A DNA stretch of 39,760 bases from CAYUYV01 sp964449455 (lineage in GTDB: Bacteria; Pseudomonadota; Alphaproteobacteria; JAJFIK01): contig CAYUYV010000023.1 of the NCBI GenBank assembly GCA_964449455.1, forward strand, positions 1-39,760, given 5' to 3'. The number at the start of each line of letters is the position of its first letter. Within the stretch, counting starts at the first letter, position 1. Below are positions 33,125-39,760 of the stretch, piece by piece. The notes below the pieces were generated by a model, which did no database searches, was not told the DNA's origin, and saw only the letters and a program-made list of their open reading frames with translations. Position numbers and translations under genes: made by a program.

Positions 33125-33537
33125 TTAAGTCATTAGGTAGAGGAAGCGCGCACCCTGTGGTTGCAGAAAACAGAATTTGTGGCTAGGCAAACCTTTTTTT
33201 CGCCCCGTGATAGCCTCTTTCGGACAAGCTGTTGTATTGTTGCAACAGTTTGTCTCTACAGCATTGATTTGACACGCAATTTTCCGCGAGGCGGAGCCCG
33301 GCGGTAGCAGCAGGGTGCGACCTAACGCCCAGCCCAAGGCCTTTTCGAACCGTTTCGATTTGGTACGGTAGCATCATGCAGAAACGAGGGTTCGCGAATG
33401 CGCCTAGATGATCCGCCGCCGGATTATCTGCCCTTCAGCATATGCTGGACGATATCGCCGCGACCCCTCGTGCCCATCAAACTGATATGCCCGAATGAAG
33501 CGGCCGCCGGGCATCGGCAACATCAAGGGAATAACTG
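33125..33537. other. Leader region of the TonB-receptor operon
   Basis: This 413-base stretch holds a small open frame (33398-33538), a CTGTTG/CAACAG inverted repeat (33229-33248) and a TTGACA without a matching -10. A promoter for the downstream operon is likely here, but I cannot place it confidently. Confidence 0.5.
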
Positions 33538-33538
33538 A
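33398..33538 (+). CDS. Possible 46-residue leader peptide coupled to the TonB receptor gene
   Basis: The frame starts at an ATG with GAGGG 7 nt upstream. It ends in TGATG, sharing one base with the receptor's ATG. The product (MRLDDPPPDYLPFSICWTIS at the start) is proline-rich at its N-terminus and has no recognised family. The coupling geometry is good, but the product is unremarkable, so the frame could be fortuitous. Confidence 0.3.
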   Translation: MRLDDPPPDYLPFSICWTISPRPLVPIKLICPNEAAAGHRQHQGNN

Positions 33539-35937
33539 TGGCTAAATGGACCTGCAGCGCTTCCGTCCTTGCTCTGAGCACTGCCCTCGGAGCCGGCATG
33601 GCTGTCGCCCAGGAGGGTGAGGCACCAGCCGCCGAAGGCGAGGCTCCCCGCCGGGACCGGATCGAGCAGATCGTGGTGACGGCCACGAAGCGGGAGGAGA
33701 GCACGCAGGATGTGCCCGTTGCTGTGACGGCCGTCAGTGGCCAGACCTTGGACGAACTCAATATCGGCAATTTCGACGACTATCTACGCTATCTGCCCAA
33801 TGTGACCGCAGGCGGCCGGGGTCCGGGTCAATCCACTATTTATATCCGCGGCATGGCCACGGACACGATCCCGGTCCAGCTCGCCGGCGCCAATGGCCAG
33901 GCCCCGAATGTGGCCCTCTATCTCGATGAGCAGCCGGTCAACCTGGTGGGCCGCAATCTTGATGTCTATGCGGTGGATATGGAGCGGGTCGAAGTCCTGC
34001 CCGGACCGCAAGGCACCCTTTTCGGCGCCAACTCCCAGGCCGGGACCGTGCGTCTTATCACCCGCAAGCCGGTGATGAACGAGTTTGAAGCCGGCGCAGA
34101 AGGCACGGTTGCCTTCACCGAAAATGGTGAAATGAGCACCGGCGTTGAAGGGTTTATCAATATTCCGATCCTGCAGGATCGTCTGGCGGCCCGCGTGGCG
34201 TTTTTCAGCGTCAATGAGGGTGGCTATATCGACAATGTTTTCGGCTCAAGAACTCTGCCGGAGGAAAATCCTGCATTCCCCGTCGGTGCCGAACTTGAAC
34301 CAGCCGTGAACACCGGCCTTGTCGAAGAGGACTTCAACGACAGCACCTATAACGGTTTCCGGATCAGCGCCCAGTATATCATCAATGACGACTGGGATAT
34401 CCGTGTTCAGCATATGCGCCAGGAACTCGTGGCTGACGGCGTATTCGACTTCGACCCGGAAGTGGGTGACCTGGAAGTGCAGCGCTTCTTCCCCGATGAA
34501 CTCGACGAGTCCTGGCACAATACCGCCTGGACCTTGACCGGTCGCCTTGCAATGCTCGATGTTCTGTATACGGGTGCTTATCTTGACCGGGAAGTCAATC
34601 AGACCATTGACTATACCGGCTACGCGAATGTCGGCGGCTTCATTCCCTACTACATCTGTGAATATCCGAGCTACGCGAGTTGTTCCGATCCAACCCTCGG
34701 CTTCAGTGGTGAGGTCGAGAACCAGCGCTTCACCCACGAGGTCCGGGTAACCACGCCCAGCGAATGGCGCATCCGCGCCACGATCGGCGCTTTTTATGAT
34801 GACCAGGAAATCATCGAGCGGGGCAATTTCATCTATTTCGGCACGATCGAACAGGGTTTTGCTCCGAATGCCCCCATTCCGGGAGCCACCAATTCAGATC
34901 CGACCACCCGCCCGCCCGGCGTCGCCTTCTTCAATGACATTACGCGGACGGAAGAACAAATCGCCATTTTCGGTGAGATCTCTTTCGACGTCATCCCGGA
35001 TCTGCTGACGGTGACCGGCGGCTTCCGGTATTTTGATCTGGAAGTGGACGTGAAGGGTTCGGCAAACTTTGCCAATCGCGGTGTCGATGGCGATTCCGGC
35101 GTCAATCTCGATGCGGTCCTCGCCGACTTTGCGCCGCTCGTGGAAGAAGACGTGGTCTTCAAGGCCAATGTCAGCCTGACGCCGACGGACAATACCCTGT
35201 TCTACTTCACCTATTCCGAAGGCTTCCGGCCGGGCGGCTTCAACCGCGGTGGTGGTCAGTCGAACAATCCGGAAGTTGGCGTTGTGCCCTTCACCTTCGA
35301 GACCGATACGGTCACGAATTACGAAGTGGGCTGGAAAACAAACTTCTTTGACGGCACCCTTCAGTTCAACGGCGCAGCCTTCTTCGTTCAGTGGCAGGAT
35401 ATTCAGACTTCGGTCTTCAATCAGGACATCTTCTTCCTCACCTTCAACGACAATGCCGCGGATGCGGAACTGTTTGGCGTGGAAGGGGATTTTATCTGGG
35501 CGCCGACGGATAATCTCGTTCTTGCGGGTGCCTTCTCCATCCTCGATACCGAGCTGACCAGTGTGCCGGAAAGCGTGGTGAACGTGGCACCCGTGGGCAG
35601 TGAACTGGCCCTCGCGCCATCCTTCCAGGGTAATCTCCGGGCCCGGTACACATGGTTCCTTGGGGACTATATGCCCTATGCCCAGGCCGCCGTCATCTAT
35701 TCGGCGGACAGCTTCAGCTCCATCGTCGTCGATCCCAACAACCGGTTCCTCCAGGATTCCTATGTCACTCTGGATGCGGCGTTTGGCGTCGAGATGGACA
35801 ATTGGCGGGGCGAGCTGTTCTTCGAAAACCTCACGGACGAACGGGCCGAATTGTTCATCAACACCCAAGACAATACGCGCCGCATCACGACCAACCGTCC
35901 GCGTACCATCGGTTTCCGCCTCAGCTATACCTATTGA
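33538..35937 (+). CDS. TonB-dependent outer-membrane receptor
   Basis: The 799-residue protein has a signal peptide cleaved after AVAQ or nearby (about residue 24), a TonB-box-like segment (IEQIVVTATKREES) and a plug domain (about 50-170) with PVAVTAVSGQTLDELNI, IYIRGMATD and VEVLPGPQGTLFGANSQAGTV. A 22-strand barrel ends in the aromatic RTIGFRLSYTY. The family imports siderophores, vitamins, sugars or other large substrates using energy from TonB-ExbBD. The ligand is not predictable. The next gene, a TPR-sulfotransferase, starts only 23 bp downstream. Confidence 0.95.
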   Translation: MAKWTCSASVLALSTALGAGMAVAQEGEAPAAEGEAPRRDRIEQIVVTATKREESTQDVPVAVTAVSGQTLDELNIGNFDDYLRYLPNVTAGGRGPGQSTIYIRGMATDTIPVQLAGANGQAPNVALYLDEQPVNLVGRNLDVYAVDMERVEVLPGPQGTLFGANSQAGTVRLITRKPVMNEFEAGAEGTVAFTENGEMSTGVEGFINIPILQDRLAARVAFFSVNEGGYIDNVFGSRTLPEENPAFPVGAELEPAVNTGLVEEDFNDSTYNGFRISAQYIINDDWDIRVQHMRQELVADGVFDFDPEVGDLEVQRFFPDELDESWHNTAWTLTGRLAMLDVLYTGAYLDREVNQTIDYTGYANVGGFIPYYICEYPSYASCSDPTLGFSGEVENQRFTHEVRVTTPSEWRIRATIGAFYDDQEIIERGNFIYFGTIEQGFAPNAPIPGATNSDPTTRPPGVAFFNDITRTEEQIAIFGEISFDVIPDLLTVTGGFRYFDLEVDVKGSANFANRGVDGDSGVNLDAVLADFAPLVEEDVVFKANVSLTPTDNTLFYFTYSEGFRPGGFNRGGGQSNNPEVGVVPFTFETDTVTNYEVGWKTNFFDGTLQFNGAAFFVQWQDIQTSVFNQDIFFLTFNDNAADAELFGVEGDFIWAPTDNLVLAGAFSILDTELTSVPESVVNVAPVGSELALAPSFQGNLRARYTWFLGDYMPYAQAAVIYSADSFSSIVVDPNNRFLQDSYVTLDAAFGVEMDNWRGELFFENLTDERAELFINTQDNTRRITTNRPRTIGFRLSYTY

Positions 35938-35960
35938 TGGGACGGGAGGGGTAGGACCCC

Positions 35961-37997
35961 ATGTCCGACGCGCCTGAAGACGCCGTTGACGGGACGGCGC
36001 CAAAAGAGCCATCCGGCGAGGCCAAAGCCCTGCTTCAGCAGGGCCGCCTCGCCGAAGCCGTTCTGGCAGCCGAACAAGCACTGAGCCAAGCGCCCAATGA
36101 CCGGGACACGCTCTATGTGCTTGCGGTCTGCAAACGCTATCTGAAAGACACCGATGCTGCCCTGTCGGTCATCAGTCGTCTGAAAATGGTCCATCCAGGC
36201 TTCGGCCGGGCCTATCAGGAAGAGGGGCATGTCCATCGCCAGAAGGGGGATGGGGCGGCGGCGAAACGGGCTTTTCGCGAAGCGGTGACCCACAATCCGG
36301 CCCTGGTCGCAAGCTGGCAGGCCCTCGCCGAACTTACCCGGGCCGATGGCGAAACGGTGGACACGGCGCGTTTTGCCCGCGAGGTGGAGCGGCTCAAGGC
36401 GCTTCCCAAGGAACTCCTCTCGGTGATGAGTTTCACCCACGAGGGCCGCCTGTTGAAGGCCGAACAGCTCGCCCGGGATTTCCTGCAGAAGAACAAGCAT
36501 CATATCGAGGGCATGCGCCTGCTGGCCGATATCGGCATGCGGCTCCATGTTCTCGATGACGCCGAATTCCTTTTGGAAAGCTGCGTGGCGCTAGCGCCGG
36601 AGCACCGTTTGGCGCATCTCGATTATGTGACCGTGCTGAACAAGCGCCAGAAATACGAGAAGGCTCTTGAACAGGCGCGATCCTTGAGAGCGGCTGACCC
36701 GGACAATCCCGTTTTCATCACGGCCCAGGCCAATCAGGAACTCGCGGTCGGTCACTATGACGACGCGTTGGCCCTTTATGATGCGGTGTTGGAGCGACTG
36801 CCTGACAATCCGAACACACTGCTTTCCAAGGGCCATACCCTTAAAACCGTCGGTCGGCGGGAGGAGGCGATTGGGGCCTATCGCGCAGCATATGGGGCGC
36901 GGCCTGCATTTGGGGATGCATTCTGGAGCCTTGCCAATCTCAAGACCTATCAGTTTTCCGAGGAGGAGCGCCGGCATATGGAGGCGGCGGAGGCCTCACC
37001 GGAAACGCCCCATACGGATCGCTTCCATCTGTGTTTTGCCCTCGGCAAGGCCTATGAGGATGAGGGTGACGCCGCGAAAGCGTTCGAGTTCTATATCAGG
37101 GGCAATGCCCACAGGCGGGCTGAGCTGCGCTATGACGCTGACCTTATCGATCGGGAATTCGCGGCCCAGAAATCCATCTGCACACCAGAGCTGTTCACGG
37201 CCAAGGCGGGTTTTGGGGCGCCGGCACCCGACCCGATCTTCATTCTGGGGCTGCCGCGGGCCGGCTCCACCCTCCTGGAACAGATCCTGGCCTCCCATTC
37301 TATGGTGGACGGAACCCTCGAACTGCCCAATATCCTGGCGCTGGCCCATCGCCTGAACGGTCGCCGCAGGATCGGTGATGAGGCGCGCTATCCAGGCATT
37401 TTATATGATCTTGGTGCGGAGCAGATTCGGCGCTTCGGCGAGCACTATATTGAAGACACCCGCGTCTACCGTCAGGGTGCGCCATTCTTCACGGACAAGA
37501 TGCCGAACAATTTCCGGCATATTGGGCTCATCCATTTGATCCTCCCCAACGCGAAGATCATTGATGCCCGCCGGGCGCCCCTTGACTGCTGCGTGAGTTG
37601 CTTCAGGCAACTCTTCGCGGAAGGCCAGGAATTCACCTACAGCCTTGATGATGTCGGCCGGTATTATCGGGGCTATGTGGATCTTATGGACCATTGGGAC
37701 CGGGTTCTGCCCGGCAAGGTCCTCCGGGTCCAGCATGAAGATGTGCTGGCCGATCTTGAGGGGCAGGTCAGGCGCATGCTGGATTTCTGCGGTCTGCCCT
37801 TTGAGCAGGCTTGCCTCGACTTCAACAAGACAGAACGGTCGGTGCGCACTGCAAGTTCAGAGCAGGTCCGCCGTCCCCTGAACACCGATGGCGCCGGCCA
37901 GTGGCGCAAGTTTGAGCCTTTTCTCGGCGCACTGAAAGCAGCCCTTGGTCCCTTGGCGGAGACGCAAAGCGCCATGCCGAGCGTGAGCGCCCCATGA
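35961..37997 (+). CDS. TPR-repeat sulfotransferase
   Basis: The 678-residue protein combines TPR-type helical repeats (about 15-390, for example GRLAEAVLAAEQALSQAPND and HYDDALALYDAVLERLPDNP) with a C-terminal sulfotransferase domain. That domain has the PAPS 5'-phosphosulfate loop LGLPRAGSTLLEQIL at about 430 and the 3'-phosphate-binding segment DARRAPLDCCVSCF. It should transfer sulfate from PAPS to a protein, glycan or small molecule. GGGAGGGG upstream supports the start at 35961. It overlaps the next gene by ATGA. CysQ at 17584 could recycle the PAP produced. Confidence 0.92.
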   Translation: MSDAPEDAVDGTAPKEPSGEAKALLQQGRLAEAVLAAEQALSQAPNDRDTLYVLAVCKRYLKDTDAALSVISRLKMVHPGFGRAYQEEGHVHRQKGDGAAAKRAFREAVTHNPALVASWQALAELTRADGETVDTARFAREVERLKALPKELLSVMSFTHEGRLLKAEQLARDFLQKNKHHIEGMRLLADIGMRLHVLDDAEFLLESCVALAPEHRLAHLDYVTVLNKRQKYEKALEQARSLRAADPDNPVFITAQANQELAVGHYDDALALYDAVLERLPDNPNTLLSKGHTLKTVGRREEAIGAYRAAYGARPAFGDAFWSLANLKTYQFSEEERRHMEAAEASPETPHTDRFHLCFALGKAYEDEGDAAKAFEFYIRGNAHRRAELRYDADLIDREFAAQKSICTPELFTAKAGFGAPAPDPIFILGLPRAGSTLLEQILASHSMVDGTLELPNILALAHRLNGRRRIGDEARYPGILYDLGAEQIRRFGEHYIEDTRVYRQGAPFFTDKMPNNFRHIGLIHLILPNAKIIDARRAPLDCCVSCFRQLFAEGQEFTYSLDDVGRYYRGYVDLMDHWDRVLPGKVLRVQHEDVLADLEGQVRRMLDFCGLPFEQACLDFNKTERSVRTASSEQVRRPLNTDGAGQWRKFEPFLGALKAALGPLAETQSAMPSVSAP

Positions 37998-38455
37998 AAC
38001 ACCTCTTGATTGTCGCCCACGCGCCATCCCCCAACACCATGCGGCTTCTCGATACCGTTCTGGAGGGGGCTTCCCATCAGGACATCTCGGGTATTGAGAT
38101 TCTTGTGAAAGAGCCCTTGCGCGCCGATGCCCAGAACGTTCTTTGGGCAGATGGAATCATTTTGGGGACAACGGAAAATCTCGGTTATATGGCCGGCGCC
38201 ACAAAGGACTTTTTCGACCGGATCTATTATCCGGTTCTGGAGGAAAAGCAGGGTCTGCCTTTCGGGCTTTACATTCGCGCAGGCAATGACGGCACGGGCA
38301 CAAGGCGCGCCATCGAGAGCATCATCACCGGATTGCGCTGGAAAGCGGTTGCCGAACCCGTTATCTGCCGCGGTGATTGGCAGGACAGTTTCCTTGATGA
38401 GGTTCGAGACCTGGGCACCCTCATGGCCGCGGGCCTTGAAGCATCCGTCTTTTAA
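37994..38455 (+). CDS. Flavodoxin-like / NAD(P)H-dependent oxidoreductase family protein
   Basis: The 153-residue product starts with a beta strand and phosphate-loop-like segment (LLIVAHAPSPNTMRLLDTV) and has TTENLGYMAGATKDFFDRIYYPV, typical of FMN-binding flavodoxin-fold proteins related to WrbA/NAD(P)H-dependent FMN reductases. The exact reaction is unknown. It is translationally coupled to the sulfotransferase gene (4-nt overlap). Its TAA overlaps the TAA of the convergent cinA gene within TTAA. Confidence 0.82.
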   Translation: MKHLLIVAHAPSPNTMRLLDTVLEGASHQDISGIEILVKEPLRADAQNVLWADGIILGTTENLGYMAGATKDFFDRIYYPVLEEKQGLPFGLYIRAGNDGTGTRRAIESIITGLRWKAVAEPVICRGDWQDSFLDEVRDLGTLMAAGLEASVF

Positions 38456-38949
38456 GCTTGTTCAAGAGCATCAAGGAACAGCGTCAGGCCTGCGGCGGCG
38501 AAAGCCACCATATTGGCGGTCCGGTTAGCGCTCCCGGTTCGGATGGTCCGTGTCGCGCCTAAAGATCCGGCAAGACCCACGCAAGTGTGACCCGCCGGAT
38601 CACCATATCCATTGCCTGTCGGACCCGCGGCGCCGGTCTCCGACAGGCCCCAGTCAGCCCGGTAGCCGCTGCGTGCCAGATCCGCGAGCCACGCCGCATA
38701 GGGTTCGGAACTGGAGCGCATGCCCTGCTCCTTGACCTCACCCACGCCCCCAGGGCGCAGAACATTCAGGGCCCGAGGGGTGTAGACCACTTGGCCCCCA
38801 AGATAAAAGCGGGATGCGCCGGGTATGGCGAGCAGGGCTGCCGAAATCAATCCGCCAGCAGAGGATTCAGCGATAGCCACTGTCTCGCGCCGGGCCGTCA
38901 AATGCTCTGCGGCACGCTCGGCCAGCGCAGTGAGCTCGGTCATGTCCAT
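38452..38949 (-). CDS. CinA-family amidase (nicotinamide-nucleotide amidohydrolase type, PncC)
   Basis: The 165-residue protein corresponds to the C-terminal domain of CinA found alone as PncC, which deamidates nicotinamide mononucleotide. Motifs are VAIAESSAGGLISAALLAIPGAS, YLGGQVVYTPRAL and WGLSETGAAGPTGNGYGDPAG. The usual AES(C/T)TGG motif reads AESSAGG here, so the catalytic-region sequence differs slightly from the common form. Start at 38949 with GAGGGG upstream; a second ATG is at 38943. It begins 9 bp after the SDR stop, so the two are probably one operon. Confidence 0.88.
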   Translation of the reverse strand: MDMTELTALAERAAEHLTARRETVAIAESSAGGLISAALLAIPGASRFYLGGQVVYTPRALNVLRPGGVGEVKEQGMRSSSEPYAAWLADLARSGYRADWGLSETGAAGPTGNGYGDPAGHTCVGLAGSLGATRTIRTGSANRTANMVAFAAAGLTLFLDALEQA

Positions 38950-38958
38950 GGCAGCCCC

Positions 38959-39729
38959 TCACCCGCAAGCGATAATGCCGCCATCGACGGGAATGATCGC
39001 GCCGGTGATATAGGCCGAGGCGCGTGAGCACAGGAAAATGGCTGTTCCGCCCACGTCCTCCGGCGTGCCGATCCGCCCGCGGGGATTGCGCTCGCGGATC
39101 TGATCCCCGAAGGCATCGAGTGTGGCGGCCATCATCTTGCTTTCAAATGGGCCGGGAGCGATGGCATTGACGGTGATGTGGTCGCGGGCAAGGCGGCTGG
39201 CAAGGGCGCGGGTCAGATGGTGCACGCCAGCTTTGGCAGCAGCATAGGAATAGGTCTCAATGGGATTGATGTGCAGGCCATCAATCGAGCCGACATTGAT
39301 CACCCGCGCTGGATCCTCCCAACTTGCCGCAAGGCGCATGGCTGGGAGGAGTTTCTGGGTCAGAAAGAACACGGACTTCACATTGAGGTCCATGACCTTG
39401 TCCCAGCCATCCTCGGGAAAGGTGTCGATATCCTGGCCCCAGGTGGCGCCCGCATTGTTGATCAGGATGTGGAGCTTGTCTTCTCGCGACTTAAGCTCCG
39501 TGCCAAGGCGCTCAACCTCTTCCATGGACGACAGATCCGCTGGCAGGGAAATGCACGTGCCGTATTCGCTGAGCTTCTTCGCGACATCGTCGCACACACC
39601 GGCTTTGCGGGAAGAGATATAGGTCCGTACACCCCGTTTCACGAAATGCTCGGCGATCATGAGGCCGATCCCGCGCGACCCGCCGGTCACGAGCGCGGTC
39701 TTGCCCTCAACGGAAAAAAGCGGATCCAT
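38959..39729 (-). CDS. Short-chain dehydrogenase/reductase, RhlG/FabG-like
   Basis: The 256-residue product has the SDR signature set: TGGSRGIG (about 15-22), INNAGATWG, INVGSIDG with the catalytic Ser, YSYAAAKAG with Tyr and Lys, and a C-terminal ITGAIIPVDGG. It resembles RhlG-type 3-oxoacyl reductases. The start at 39729 has GGGAGGA about 9 nt upstream, just inside the window edge. It is followed closely by the CinA-type gene. The substrate is likely a 3-oxoacyl-ACP or -CoA, but this is not proven. Confidence 0.9.
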   Translation of the reverse strand: MDPLFSVEGKTALVTGGSRGIGLMIAEHFVKRGVRTYISSRKAGVCDDVAKKLSEYGTCISLPADLSSMEEVERLGTELKSREDKLHILINNAGATWGQDIDTFPEDGWDKVMDLNVKSVFFLTQKLLPAMRLAASWEDPARVINVGSIDGLHINPIETYSYAAAKAGVHHLTRALASRLARDHITVNAIAPGPFESKMMAATLDAFGDQIRERNPRGRIGTPEDVGGTAIFLCSRASAYITGAIIPVDGGIIACG

Positions 39730-39760
39730 CGGCCTTGTCCTCCCCTGGTGGTCCGTCCGC

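Noticed and set aside
33230..33247. Single TGT-N12-ACA (PpsR-like) box upstream of the TonB receptor
   Set aside because: One such box is expected about ten times by chance in a window this size. There is no second box at 8-bp spacing and no photosynthesis gene next to it.

Overview
The window is high-GC, gene-dense DNA from an alphaproteobacterium. The support is a ChpT histidine phosphotransferase, a TipF-like degenerate EAL protein, a DUF1491 protein and an alphaproteobacterial-type CheZ. The genes bchE and bchJ indicate a bacteriochlorophyll-making (anoxygenic phototrophic) lineage or a descendant of one. I did not fix the genus. One run of 100 Ns (7331-7430) marks an assembly gap.

Region 1-3019 is housekeeping on the minus strand: the 5' part of thiC behind a TPP riboswitch, ribF, and a MaoC/PhaJ-like hydratase, with a 17-bp tandem repeat between the last two. 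Region 3181-6278 relates to motility and the envelope: cheZ, a TipF-like membrane EAL protein and an OmpA-family lipoprotein with a clear terminator and an upstream dyad. An SDR gene, the N gap (which probably hides a minus-strand gene) and an orphan sigma-54 response regulator follow.

Region 9363-12235 holds bchE and bchJ. Two TGT-N12-ACA boxes spaced 8 bp apart, the PpsR/CrtJ operator arrangement, lie just upstream of bchE. The bchE-bchJ spacer carries a twin-hairpin repeat nested inside a GTCATTGCGAG-type repeat; a second copy of the twin hairpin sits at 29455-29615. Next come an unusual fusion of an ATP-grasp ligase domain with a class I glutamine amidotransferase (PuuD/peptidase C26-like) domain, a hemolysin III/PAQR membrane protein, a MATE exporter, a small membrane protein and cysQ.

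Region 18676-25113 is a compact signalling cluster, chpT-cheA-cheW-cheY-cheB-cheR, with start/stop overlaps at cheA/cheW and cheB/cheR. The remainder holds an outer-membrane barrel protein with a recognisable promoter, two MscS-type channels, prfC, DUF1491, an epoxide hydrolase, a zinc-type dehydrogenase, and an apparent operon of TonB-dependent receptor, TPR-sulfotransferase and flavodoxin-like protein. A CinA-type amidase and an SDR reductase on the minus strand close the window. I saw no tRNA, rRNA, CRISPR array, transposase or integrase.
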